Assembly (NCBI GenBank): GCA_011109175.1
Contig: RDEW01000026.1
Span: forward strand, 862,156-926,155
Source: Dicyema japonicum
Taxonomy: Eukaryota; Dicyemida; Rhombozoa; Dicyemidae
Direction: 5' to 3'
DNA: 64,000 bases
Part shown: positions 31,790-42,718 of the stretch, piece after piece
Numbering within the stretch: position 1 is the stretch's first letter
Layout: each line of letters begins with the position of its first letter
Made by a program: the position numbers and the translations under genes
Notes under the pieces: generated by a model
Told to the model about the DNA's origin: nothing
The model's input: the letters and a program-made list of their open reading frames with translations, nothing else
Databases searched by the model: none

Positions 31790-32200
31790 ATCTACTATTA
31801 GTTTATCGCTTGATAGATTTCCAGGGAGTTTCGGGCTCAACATGACCTAACACTAATTCCTTGGCAATGAAAATTCGACAGTGGTCCCAATTTAGGTTCC
31901 ACGTGTCGTAACCACCAAAAACTTTAGGTTCATAACTGTCTTCAGATTCACGTGTAATGTCAGCGGAATGTAGCCGATGTCAATATAAGAGCAATCAATG
32001 CGCATGTGCATTCCATAATAGCATGGGAGATTTGGAAAGCCCGCAGCATCTATACCTGAAAAAAAAGAAATGTTTGTCTTCTTCAAATGGTGGAATCTCA
32101 AATCAAACATCTTCACAAAAGAACTCTGAAATCTCTTTTGTAAATTCTTCCTGAGATTTCGAATACAGACCCCCGATGGCCACCTAATTCCGGCCATAAT
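31790..32200 (-). CDS. Unrecognised minus-strand gene fragment
   Basis: Two convincing blocks: SQEEFTKEISEFFCED (about 32150-32100) and ESEDSYEPKVFGGYDTWNLN continuing WDHCRIFIAKELVLGHVEPE to a stop at about 31800. They lie in different frames with several GT-AG candidates between them, as in the other microintron genes. Hydrophilic, no membrane span. I do not recognise the family. Confidence 0.35.
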
Positions 32201-32389
32201 TCACAAAAAAACCGACGCATTGTCATCTTACTTTTCTTTTGGTAATAAAATCCGTCAAACAATAATCGTAAATAAATTATAGGCTAATTGGTTGTTCCTT
32301 CGCTCTGACAATACTCCATATATTCGATTCCATTATTTAATCAAGAGTATCTATTCCTTTACTCCATATTCTTCTTTACTTGTTCGACT

Positions 32390-32650
32390 AATGTCGTCAT
32401 GTGATTAACCTGACGAATGAAAGTGCTTTGAAAATAAAGAGATCAAGCAAATTATTTCTGGGTTTATGAAGACGTGAAGGGAAGTGTTATTTAGAATCAG
32501 ATTTGGTTCTAGATTTTGGGAACAGTTACTCTGGGCAATCTCGTAGCTATTACAAGCAAATTTCAGAGGATTCACTGAAAAAGGGAAGTTTGGTTTATTG
32601 GCTACAATCGTAGGGAGTATTCTCCAAGAACATGTGATCTGCAATCTATA
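32390..32650 (+). CDS. Possible exon pair, unrecognised
   Basis: SALKIKRSSKLFL joined through a 33-nt GT-AG stretch to ESDLVLDFGNSYSGQSRSYY and ISEDSLKKGSLVYWLQS-stop. Ser/Lys-rich and protein-like, but short; the start is not evident. 32650-33240 is AT-rich with nothing I can assign. Confidence 0.25.
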
Positions 32651-33244
32651 GATCAATAATTAGTGCGTTCTGACATAAATCTTTGTGCAACTTAATATTA
32701 ATGAAATAAAAATTAACATGAAATCCAGGATTTATTATTGAATTACCGAGAAATTATAATTATTGGTTAGTGATGGGGACCTAAATTAAATATTTTGTCA
32801 ATTAAGTGAACAATCAATGACTGAACGGCGATAACGGAGACAAAGATTCCAAAGAATATTTTGACTAACATCTTTTTTTATTCTTCGCTCTAAAATCAAT
32901 CTTAAATTAACCCTTTTTTAACCTTCTTTATTTAAAGTTGTAGACTTTCTGGTGAACTTTGATTTGTCATACTTATAATGTGACGAAACATGAAAAAAAT
33001 AATTCCATTTCCATTAACAAATCCAAGTTATCTTTAATAATTGACAAAACAAAACTAGACTTACATAATACGAATTGAAGTTCATTTCGATTAGAAATAG
33101 CTCTCCACTAACCAGTACATCTCCATGACTACTGCATTAGGATTATCAGAGTCTAGCACACTTTCCTTAGGTGATTCCCAATTTATAAAATCCATTCTGT
33201 TGGAAGCATTAATAAATACGTTTTGGTGTATATGTGCTGAGATT

Positions 33245-33605
33245 ATTTTAATAATAAAACCAAGAATATCCGGCAAGCTATCAATTAGCTTAATTTGTTC
33301 TTTCGCGAAAGTGTTTGAACGTATGATTTTTAAAAGGCTATAAGAGAATGACTTTCTGAGTCCGGAGCAGTGGGGCTTTCGTCCTAGAAGAGGCTGTGCA
33401 GATTGCTTCTTTCTACTGAATTCTGAAATCAGGAAAGCAAGGGGGTTCCAAGAAGCAAATAAACTTATTATGTCTTGATATCTTAAAAGCATTCGACAGT
33501 GTATGAAGCGTTGTTAAAGCATCTTGTATCAGTATGTGTTCCAAGATACCTATTTGTTTGGCTAATAACTTATCTTCAGGAAAGACAATCTTCAGGAAGA
33601 CAATC
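33245..33605 (+). pseudogene. Family B LINE reverse transcriptase fragment
   Basis: Reads ISGKLSISLICSFAKVFERM, then EQWGFRPRRGCADCF and SEIRKARG, matching RPISLICSTSKIMERIV and FGFRPGRSCGDC of the family B element at 12870-13030. Frames are broken and no active-site motif C remains. Confidence 0.65.
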
Positions 33606-33609
33606 AAGT

Positions 33610-34012
33610 GGATATACCTGTTCTGCCTGGAGATTCGCCATTCCTTCTACGAGGGTGGAGCGTTGAATTCTCTTAGACGGAAGATCATGAGGCACATACA
33701 ATCAGACTCCACATCCGTCCCAAATCTGCTTTCAGAGGAGGCAACGGTGAGAAATGGCCTGGGCTTCCTCGTATGTGCAATGAGCTAGGAAACCCATTCA
33801 GAGAGAGTTCATGCGGAGGAATTCAGATCGGCATTAAAAAAAAGTGCACTCCGATAGAATTCTTCTGCAGAAATAAAAGAAGACACTTCAGAAACGCTGT
33901 TGGTTCACTGGCGGAGCATTCAAAAGAATTCGAGAGATGTTGGAGGCTGAGATCACTTAATTTAGCAAGTTAGTTTTTTCTTTCTTGGTGGTCTCGGAGT
34001 TTGTTGCCCTAG
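33610..34012 (+). pseudogene. Jockey-like LINE C-terminal fragment
   Basis: SLRRKIMRHIQSDSTSVPNL, LSEEATVRNGLGFL and a final REMLEAEIT-stop (in a shifted frame) closely match 47095-47480. The DNA at the stop, GAGATCACTTAA, is part of the recurrent LINE end in this window. Both copies follow RT fragments of other families, so they may be chimaeric or truncated insertions. Confidence 0.55.
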
Positions 34013-34029
34013 TTATCATAATGTAATCT

Positions 34030-34145
34030 TCACCAAAGGATTTGGTCAGGGGTGGATAGGAAGATACCTTTCAAAAATTGTGTCGTGCCAGAAGGACTCG
34101 TCGCCTCACGGATGGGATCTGTTTGACAAGAATTGACCTCAGCTG
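34030..34145 (+). pseudogene. Duplicated host exon fragment (plus-strand copy)
   Basis: NLHQRIWSGV, then IPFKNCVVPEGLVASRMGSV, corresponds to the minus-strand sequence at 46130-46260 (NLHQWSWRGRK, FKNCV, GGICLTE). The two share DNA such as GGGATCTGTTTGACA. It appears to be a piece of a duplicated non-TE gene. Downstream 34145-34500 holds a short protein-like stretch (LTSAENSIFRIHDLQID) and a CCAGTAG doublet, otherwise nothing assignable. Confidence 0.4.
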
Positions 34146-34499
34146 AAAACTCCATCTTTCGGATTCACGACCTTCAGATCGATTAGTTTACTCAGAAGGC
34201 CATACTCCAAGAAGTCCAGTAGATATTTAATTTTAAGTCCAGTAGTCCAGTAGAACAGAGTGCAACATTTTTTTAATTTTTATTAAATAATACAGAAATC
34301 AATCAAAAAAAACCACTCCAACATAATCGAGGTTGCATTGCCTCTCACGATTACAACAGAGATCAAATAGAGGAGCCACCGACTTTAGTGTAGCCAGGCG
34401 CAGATTCTTAGGAAACGAAGCGTTTTCCCGCTTATTCATCTGGTTGTCTCAACGACTATAAGGGCGGAACGTGAACCGTTCATGCAGCACTTGATTAAT

Positions 34500-35258
34500 T
34501 TTTAAATGGAAACGTTATTGCCATCAAATTCCTGCTGTTCCAGTCTCTTTGGACTAATTTGATCAACTTATACATTTCATCGAAAGGATCCTGCCCAAAA
34601 TCCTACACCCAATCTCACCCGTTTCTCAACACTAAAGAACGTTCTAATATACGGCGACATAGATGCCAGGCACCCCGTTTGGCTTGCTTCACATTTTTCT
34701 GACAGTAGAGGCGAGTTCATCTAAAATAGTCTTATTATATGATTATTCTGAATGACCCTTCATCACTCACAAGAACCCCATCAAGGAGCACTGATACCTG
34801 TACTCCTCCCAATTAACCTTATGTTTCCCCTTTTTATCAGGAATTGCTATGAATTATGGTTTTTCCAGCGACCACAACCCCATTTTTATGTTAAGAGGAT
34901 TTTGGAGATGCCGGATATTGCAGACTGAAGTGAAAAGATTCGAGAACTATAGGAAGGTTGATTGGTCTGGTCGGTGGACTCAGAAAATCATCAGAGAACT
35001 AAGTAAAAGCATCAAACCCACTTGGCCTGTCCATTTCCAAAGCAAAATAAAGTTGATTGGTTAAGAAGTTCTCTCCCTAATCGGATTCCTCTGCAGGGAT
35101 GAAAGAATTCTCTTTCACGCGGTAGTGGAACAATGGGAGACCACAGACGTTAGATGGCCATAGTGATTGCGAGTACTGGAATTACCTAACTGTCTGACGT
35201 TTTTCTGTCTTTCTTTCTCGGTGACCCGGGGTTCTAAATAAATATGTGAGAATCCAAT
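34500..35258 (+). pseudogene. Jockey-like LINE endonuclease fragment with 3' end
   Basis: VLIYGDIDARHPVWLASHFS (the GDFNARHP motif) and, in another frame, FSSDHNPIFMLRGFWRCRIL (the terminal SDH motif) belong to an AP endonuclease. Near 35165-35258 the element closes with CTCGGTGACCCGGGGTTCTA and AATAAAT, the tail shared with family C. The RT is absent, so the copy is internally deleted. Confidence 0.55.
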
Positions 35259-35269
35259 CCCTGTTAAAA

Positions 35270-35830
35270 AGTACAACCCCCACTCTTCGCATAGTCTTTT
35301 CTTAATCGAATTTGCTAAGCGTTTGATCGAAACCTCCCGACACTTTCTGTAAAAAAGATCCCATCTTCTACTATCTCGACTATCTTTCAAAGATGTCTTA
35401 ATCAGTTCCTCTCTGAGGAATCAGCCGAACTGTGTTATCGTCATCTCCCAAATAAAGTGCTTCTATCATGGATGCTCTGTCCCACTTTTTAATCAATACC
35501 TTAGCGATCTCCACTATTCCGAAGGTATGGTGACAACGTGGTAGTTGCTTCATGGCATAAACTTGTTTCCATAGTGCTCGGATTCCTTTGTCATATTCTG
35601 TTTCAGGCATGAGGGATTTAACGTCCTCCACGATCACGTCATCACTCGTGCGATTCGTTCACCAAATCAATTCATTCACTGATTCCTGGTGATAATTTTA
35701 TTCACTTGATTTCCTCAGATCTTAAGAACGTAATAGTCGTGATTTACTGTCCCTTCCGTGATTTCTGACTGAGAGTATTCTTGATAGCTGCCTCTGAGCA
35801 AAGCGGATTACACTGCTAGGTTGTCCAAAA
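35270..35830 (-). CDS. Unrecognised minus-strand gene fragment
   Basis: The main block (35398-35637) reads VEDVKSLMPETEYDKGIRAL, WKQVYAMKQLPRCHHTFGIV, EIAKVLIKKWDRASMIEALY, LGDDDNTVRLIPQ. Upstream on the same strand SEITEGTVNHDYYVLK could be a preceding exon. Downstream, 35270-35390 reads basic sequence (RLANSIKKRLCEEWG). Protein-like and not TE-related as far as I can see; splice joins unresolved, function unknown. Confidence 0.38.
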
Positions 35831-35969
35831 CATTAGGAGACCACCTCGGTTCATTGAAGCAAGTGACTTCTTGAGGGGTAAACAATATAGCGTCTGGTGA
35901 ACACGTATGGATCGTTCAAAATAATAGGGGACGAATAATTTACAGTTTGCATGAATGTGTGAGTCCTTT

Positions 35970-36165
35970 AACAGTATTTTCATGAGAGCCATAATATTTA
36001 TAGTTCTTGATAGGCAAGACACACCTTTTTCTCACATTATCAAAAATAAGCACCAGACTCGGATGTCTCTCACTAAGGTGGATCTGATGACGCCAATAAA
36101 AAAAGAAAGAGATATTTAATTGAATAGCCATGTGGCACCACATTGCGCCATATGGGGCGTCCGAA
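35970..36165 (-). repeat. SINE1 3' fragment next to a SINE2-like fragment
   Basis: 35975-36030 matches the SINE1 3' end in reverse (ATGGCTCTCATGAAAATAC and TGTCTTGCCTATCAAGAACT). 36045-36165 shares GGTGGATCTGATGACGCCAA, GTGGCACCACATTGCGCCAT and ATGGGGCG with 3105-3250. Both are partial. 36165-36455 is AT-rich with nothing assignable. Confidence 0.5.
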
Positions 36166-36477
36166 TTCTTTGTCCAGAATTCAGCATGGAAATTGATTCA
36201 GAAATAAGAACACAAATTAACATCTCTATGAAACTCATAATTTATTAAAAATAAGAGAAAAAATAAATCTTAACCTGACTTTTACATCATTTATTGAATC
36301 ATCTGAGCAAGACTTCGAATAGCTCATTAAATCGACTAAACTTACTTGATAGTGTCAAACCACATTATAATTCAAGTTAATGTGAGTTCCGCTCACAGTT
36401 AGTGGTAGTCCTCAATACCCACCATCAATTTAGTTGAAATTATAAAGAAATAGAATTTATGTCAATTTTATGTATTT

Positions 36478-37945
36478 ATGGAATTCCATCAAATCCTATT
36501 TATTGTCCGAATAAGCTTGATTCAATCAAATCAGATGCTACATCTATATCTGTTCTTTTGGGATACTTTAACGTCCAGAAATAGTAATCGTATATCCAAT
36601 TTTACAGACTATGTGGAAAAGGTTGGGAACTATAATAACCACGGATACCGATTTCTTGCTGGGAAAGTAACTCAGGGAAAAATACCGTTTTTATGCACTG
36701 AGCCCTATTACCTCGCTATTATTGATGATAAGGCGGAAATTGAGGTTTTATCAGGTAATGTGTCTACCACCAAAATAGATATGTTAAAGGAAGACTATTG
36801 ATAAACGGGAATATTCAATGGTCTCAAAATAGAACGAAATTTACCTTGTTTAATGGAAGTGCCATGGTTAAAATTTTGTTATTGAACAGCCTTATACTAG
36901 TTTATCGACCACCAAGACAACATTTATGAAGTACATAATTGTAGAGCACTGCTCATCAAAAATGATAACTAAGAGATTCTCCATGAAATTCAGAGTAATT
37001 TGCGAAAAAGGCTTGAAATTTGATTATTTTCAGATCAACCTATCTACGGAGCTAAAATAATGACTCCATTCACCATGGAGACGTAAAACCCAGGAAAAAT
37101 ATTTCCCCAATGGGTGTTTTGAACAACCTCACATACTATGCCAATGGTGGACATGGATATATATATCACTCGAATTACAATGAAATGGAAGATATCAGTT
37201 CACTGTGCGATCAACACAATTCATATCTCGCTAAGATTGAAAGTCAATCAGAAAATGACTTTATATTTAGTATTTCGCCATGTTTTAGTTGTTAGGTATT
37301 ATCACAGGAAATACATTCATTGATACGACTTTTGATCAAAATTCCGTATCTCCCTAATATTTTATTAAAGACTTACAGAAACTGGGAAGTTGAGTCAGTC
37401 ATCGATCAACCTTCTAGTTGTGGAATTATACGATATTGTGACGGAAAGTGGATTGAATCTAGTCACTTGTATGAAGAACATGTATTATGTGAGATGGGTA
37501 CCCTAAGACTATATAATTGTAGACAATCTCTTAGAATTGTCTAAAATATTTCCAAATTATGATTTTTTGATCAATAATTCTAGTATTCCAATAATTTTTA
37601 CTTAGACCAAGAAAGTACAGCTACCACCAATAAACCGGCAAATCCAAATATCCATAGTGGGATCACTTCCATTATAAGCTCACCAGCCACCAAAGCGGAA
37701 CAAAATGATTCCACCAAAAAACTTCAACATTCAACAATTGAAGGTAAAGAAATTTCGAATACCCAATTCACTTTCATCCACAATTCACAAAAAACCAAAA
37801 AGTATGTTTCATGTTCATTTAGCGCAGGAGGATGCTATTAGTCAAACTATTTTTTGGAATCATTTTTACCAGTTTTATCTTCCAGACCTTCATGATTTAC
37901 TTGCTATATCTGTACTCAAACAAATGTTTACCTCCTCAGGATTAA
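36478..37945 (+). CDS. C-type lectin-like membrane receptor with two lectin domains
   Basis: Predicted surface or secreted-pathway protein. A hydrophobic start (MEFHQILFIVRISLIQ) precedes a first C-type lectin-like domain (YRFLAGKVTQGKIPFLC, PYYLAIIDDKAEIEVL, HCSSKMITKRFSMKFRVICE). A second follows (GYIYHSNYNEMEDISSLCDQ, SYLAKIESQSENDFIFS, YRNWEVES, SSCGIIRYCDGKWIESSHLY, HVLCEM). Then comes a Ser/Thr/Asn-rich stalk (STATTNKPANPNIHSGITSI), one membrane span (MLLVKLFFGIIFTSFIFQTF) and a short tail to the stop at 37943. Introns: 36755-36789 (35 nt), 36867-36889 (23), 37011-37033 (23, GC-AG), 37270-37295 (26), 37346-37370 (25), 37498-37522 (25), 37583-37605 (23), 37802-37827 (26). One frame discontinuity remains between the domains (about 37085). 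Ligand unknown; the 'QPS/EPN' sugar motif is not clear. Confidence 0.75.
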
Positions 37946-38124
37946 CTTGTCACCTCTCGGATAACTCATTCGATATTCTTTTCTGATTTCCTGTGTTTAA
38001 ATTATCATGTAAACTGCGGTGGTGGAAAACTGATCTAAGGTTATTACGTGGAATAAGGGCACTCAAATGTACTTAGAATTAATCCTTCAATATTGTGAGA
38101 CATTATTTTTATATAATCTCTCAA

Positions 38125-38275
38125 ATTAAGACATTGAATTATAAAATGACAATCAAGCAATGTGCGTTGCCATTGTCTTCAAAAACGAAGAATTTTTCCT
38201 CCCATTCGCGGTTAAATGCACGATTTTCTTGAATAATCTTTCTAATTCTTTTAACACGTTTTTTAAAGTGGATTG
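38125..38275 (-). pseudogene. hAT transposase N-terminal (BED finger) fragment
   Basis: The reverse strand reads HFKKRVKRIRKIIQENRAFN, REWEEKFFVFEDNGNAHCLI. This resembles the GTF2IRD2/ZBED5-like start 'KKRK.D.ENR.F...W...YFFV...GK.VCLIC'. It ends where the zinc ligands would continue. A second, different hAT lies at 22702-24343. Confidence 0.5.
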
Positions 38276-38404
38276 ATTCAGGTTACTCTTATTTTTAAAA
38301 AAACGACAATTTATCCTTATAAGGTCCACCAATTCAAAAGGATTTGGAAACGCCCAGGGGCACCTAGTGCCCGCCTAAAAAGGACCGATAGACCCCATCC
38401 TCCT

Positions 38405-38525
38405 GGGGACATTTTCGTCCCCGGGCACGAAGGAAGAACACCGGGAAAAGATGAGGTCTCTGTTAGAATGCATCGGAATCACGTGATAATTAGTTTGGTT
38501 TGGTCTTGGGTTAAAAAAAAAAAAA
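38405..38525 (+). repeat. Jockey-like LINE family C 3' end
   Basis: EEHREKMRSLLECIGIT-stop then TTTGGTTTGGTCTTGGGTTA. It parallels EHRERMRRLLKETEIT-stop (21840-21873) and REEHRAKMKSLLVRAGIT-stop (58466-58520). A 5'-truncated insertion. Confidence 0.6.
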
Positions 38526-38639
38526 GCACGTTTTTCAGACATGTTAGTAATTAGTTTGTTAATAGCACCTCCGCGTTGCCATAAGCACGTAAAATGCCTA
38601 GGGGTTCGCTCGTACCGTACACTCGACTATCCTCCCAAT

Positions 38640-40060
38640 CAGCCCTCTCCATCTAGCTCTGTTTCTCGCGCGTTTACGAATATCCTCAAGATCGTGACCC
38701 CGAAATCCAATTCCATGATTTGAAAGTAATCTTCCATGATTTGATTGCAGGAATCACTTCGTCCATTCTCAGAACATGTCCGAAAAGTCGCCAGCGTGAG
38801 GTAATTACTTCTCTGCTTATCGGTTTGCATTTACATAATTTGTAGTGTCGTTTTTGATAATCTGTGGCCAATTTTTCTCAATTGATTTTTATGAAATGTG
38901 TCTAGTCTGTCAAGGTCAGTTTTTGAAGTTCCCCATGTTCCTGAGTTATATAATAGGACTGGTTGTATGAACGCGTTATATAAGCGCATCCGAAGATTTA
39001 AGGAGATAAGTTTTCTGCGAGTCCAAATACTCCACATCTTTTTTAGCGCTCACGATGCCAACATCTTTCTACGAGCAATGTCCTCAGCATCACCCAAAAA
39101 CGAGCCGAGCCTTTTAGTAAACCTCCATTTCTCATCAATCCATGTCGATAACCGCTGAATCGAAGTTAACTCCGTTTTTTTCTGAATTGATCTTCAAAAC
39201 CACCTCTCCAGAACCGTTGTGGCTTTATCTACTGCAGTTCTAGTACCTCCACATCCTCAGACACAAAATCGATGTCATCAGCATATATTAAGTCGACTCC
39301 CAGAATATACATTGTTTTTCTGTACTTCTGACATATTGCCGTAAGCCACTGATGACTCCATACAATATCAGCGGTCGATCTTCCTGGTCTGAATCCGCTT
39401 TGACTTGGTGACAAGTATTGGTCAACTGAATTTGATATTCAATGTTGTAATCGACAATGTTTTTCGCAAAGTGGTCACCCACGATCGGCCTGAGATTTTC
39501 AATTGGACCTGCAGGTTTGCCAGGTTTTTGTAAAGTAGAACTCCCATCGCGATGTCAATTGAACAATGAGTCCTGAATATCTCGTTGAACATAAAAGTTA
39601 TCTTTTCTGCTAGCTGGGTTGGTGCGTATTTTAACAACTCTCCACAAATATTGTCATAACCAGCTGCTCTGTTGTTATTCAGGCTAAGGAGTGCTCCGCG
39701 AATCTCGGAATCCCTAGACACATTATTAAGTGAACGAGGCTGTCCTTCGAATTGTGTGAGAGGTAAAATATCCTCTCGATTGAACTGCTTGCTTTATGAC
39801 AGTCATAATCGATCTCTTATTACGTGATCCTATATTAAGTTGGATAATAGCAATTCGGTCTGTTACCCTCCATACTTTTAGTAACCACAAGTGAGATGTG
39901 TGACGGAAGTAATGACGGGAGCAAAGCCCATCCCATAATGACGGGAGTCGGATGGTAGTAGTATCAACCGGTAATTGTCATAGCATACATCTCGTTCTGT
40001 CACCTTCGTCTCTTGCAGACATGCCACACCGGCTTTAAATGCCTCATAAAACTCAAAACT
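38640..40060 (-). pseudogene. Degraded RTE-like LINE copy inserted in a Tigger element
   Basis: Reverse-strand pieces include the thumb region (QPVLLYNSGTWGTSKTDLDR), SQSGFRPGRSTADIVWSHQW, ILGVDLIYADDIDFVSEDVE (motif A fused to the YADD motif, so an internal deletion), NRAAGYDNICGELLKYAPTQ, and at 39950-40060 the endonuclease start FKAGVACLQETKVTERDVCY with SRHYGMGF. It lies 3' to a Tigger N-terminus in the same orientation. Confidence 0.7.
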
Positions 40061-40434
40061 AGTATTGCCGCGGTGTAAGAAAGGTACAATATTTCGTTTG
40101 ATTCTTGAAATAGTTCCTTTACTTGTACTTTGTGATTAATTGCCTTTCAAATAAATTGTTCCTCATAATTTCTTTAGCAATTTTAAATTTAGTTTCGCAA
40201 TCCATAACCACAACAAAAATGAAAATTGAAAATAAAACAAAAAAATAATTAATTTTTATAATTTATTATCTCAAAAATTGTCAATATATGATTTTTCGAT
40301 GCCCCAAAATTTCTATAATTTTTTATTGATTGTTTATTTTATTCTGCCAAAATGTTGATTTGAATAAAGGTACCCCAAAATCCGAGGGTGCCCCACCCAT
40401 GAATCTGCCCCGTTTTGGGGTCGGACTGTACACT
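40060..40434 (-). pseudogene. Tigger/pogo-like element, 5' end and transposase N-terminus
   Basis: On the minus strand the element starts TA-CAGTCCGACCCCAAAACGG (40433 downwards). About 200 bp later a frame reads MDCETKFKIAKEIMRNNLFE, RQLITKYK, and after a frame change KGTISRIKRNIVPFL. This is the psq-type helix-turn-helix of the transposase at 6703. The RTE copy at 38640-40060 cuts it off. Confidence 0.65.
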
Positions 40435-40559
40435 ATTCTATATTTTAATAAAGTTTTTGATTAGTTTTTTTTCATATTTAAAATTATTTATAAATTTGTC
40501 ATTGTCAAAAAGCTTAAAATTTTAAAGTAAAAAATTGCCGTGGTGACCTTAGAGCATAG

Positions 40560-41492
40560 GGGCAAATGAAGGATGGATTATTTGCAACCCATGAGATTAC
40601 CTCCTACAGTTATTTTCGATCACTCGAGAACAGGAGACTCTCACAAGTCTAAAGAACAATATTAAACGAAAATTCCCACACAGCAGAACAATCGCTCATG
40701 GCAGTGAAGAATTTGACTTTTTCTATCCTGAACTGACAATTCATGCATGGATTTAGAAACGTCTTTCTTAGTTTTTCGGTCTTGGCTACTGCTTCAGACT
40801 CATTGACACCCTGGGGTGCCTGCCGGTCTCTGGGTTTGACTACCTGTCTCTTTGAGTATGACATAACGGGATCTTTCCCAAATATGGCTGAGACAGCAGG
40901 AACTAGAAGACTTCCCACTCTCACCCATTCTCTTCAACTTATTTATGAAGGATATCCATAGCAACGACAACACTCTGGTCAACGTTTATGCTGACGACTT
41001 AATCCAGTGCATCCACACAGCGGGTACTCGTTTACAAGAATTACTGGACAATCTGAACCGTTGGCTTGCGAGGAACCAATTACACAAAGTCCTGAAAAGT
41101 CGAAATCAATGATTTTTTAAGATTGACAAACTCTGCACCTTTTTGACTCTTAATGGAATATCGATGCCCCCTCCACAAACTCAATCAAAATACTGGGGAT
41201 CACATACGACCCACTTATGACCTTCAGCATACACTTAAGCAACGTCATCTCCTCTTCCCAATAAAAACTAAATTTTGTAATTCTCCTCGCCACTAAAGCC
41301 AACTCATTTCGAGGAACTTGTGAGGAGAACGGGAGCCCCGTTGAAACCTCCAAATTTCCGAAAAGGGAATCATCCATACAGGAAGTGTGTCGGCTTTCGG
41401 GAGGAACACCGAGAAAAGATAGCTGCTTAATTACTTGACGGCCCCAACTCTCTTATTTTATTTTGTCGGTGATTCTTGGTTTTAAAATAAAA
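40560..41492 (+). pseudogene. Jockey-like LINE family C, reverse transcriptase fragment
   Basis: DFPLSPILFNLFMKDIHSND continues to NTLVNVYADDLIQCIHTAGT, LQELLDNLNRWLARNQLHKV, then, frame-shifted, LTNSFRGTCEENGSPVE-like sequence and REEHREKIAA. It closes with GGTGATTCTTGGTTTTAAAA, as at 21890. The catalytic YADD is intact, unlike the YAHD of the copy at 21180. Broken frames throughout. Confidence 0.7.
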
Positions 41493-41499
41493 AATAAGT

Positions 41500-41990
41500 A
41501 AATATTCTTCAATATTAGCTAGGTGAGCTTTTCCTAAAGTTTCGGCTTGAAGTATTGAGACAGTCCTATGGGACATCTTTTTTACTCAATGACCACTCCG
41601 ATAAGCATTCTTTCGATCTCCAGTACTTTTGAATAGAGCTGACATATCTTTTATGGACCGCAATATCTTGTCCACAGTTTCTACATTTTTGTTTAAGGAA
41701 GATTAACCTGTATGTTCCACTTCGACCAGATCTCTGTTTCGCTTAGTCTATGGAAACCAGGAAGCTCTGGATGGATATCTTCCAAAAACACCTTTAAATG
41801 CAACTGAGAATACAAATCTCAAGCGACAGTAGTACCAATAGAAGATCCTTTTAGGAAGAGGCTTTAAAGAGCAGGATGAAGAATCTGGTCTAGTCTCCCA
41901 TCTCCAGATTATCGATTGGCTATCCAAAGTCATTAAATTAAATTTTAATGTCATTAAATTGAATTTTTTATATATAAAATTTTTATTATT
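41500..41990. other. Unassigned stretch
   Basis: AT-rich sequence between two LINE copies. Minus-strand 41748-41954 is open for 68 codons but resembles nothing I know. No repeats or RNA genes seen. Confidence 0.3.
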
Positions 41991-42718
41991 TTTTTTGTTC
42001 TACGAGGAAAACATGCAACGTGCGTTCGATTCGGTGGCGGTTAAAACTCTCTCGAGTTGGCAAAAATGTTGAAAGGAAAAAAGGAGAAGGGTCACTTGCG
42101 TTACCTGATGGTATGAATGTAATTCTTGCCATATCCGAGAGCGTTGTGGCAGATGACCCAAAAGAATGGGCGAGGCAGGTAGTCCTGCAGGTACGTAGCA
42201 GGCTATCTCGAATGCCCTGGAATGGATGGCCATACTTGGCGGAGCTCTGCAGTGGCAGATTCAGTACTGCTATATCTGTGAGTGAACTCAAGAAGATGGC
42301 TGTAGGCAAAGAGGGTACTGGTCTAAAGGGGCGGGGACCAGGTGACCACAACTGTCAAAGAGAGCACGAGCACCAGAGCTGTGATACGTTGCAGCTCAAG
42401 CATGTTTTTGAGGTCTTCGCGCGGAATCTCGCTGCAGCGGCAGATTCCCACTTGAGGACCGTAGATTTACCGCAAGATTCCTCATTGTTAAGGTTAACGG
42501 TGAGTGTTATACCTGCATCAATAAGGCTGTGGCTTATGCGGTGGAGGCTAAGCCAGTAGGGTCATTGGGTGACATCTCCCTAGTGCTGTATGCAGCACAG
42601 ATCACCTATGAGGAATTGACGGACAAGCCCAGACCACAGTAAATGGAGGGAGCAGATCTGTGCCAAGATTGCTTGGAGACAGACTGAGCTGGAAGCACTG
42701 GAGGGGCACATAAGTAGT

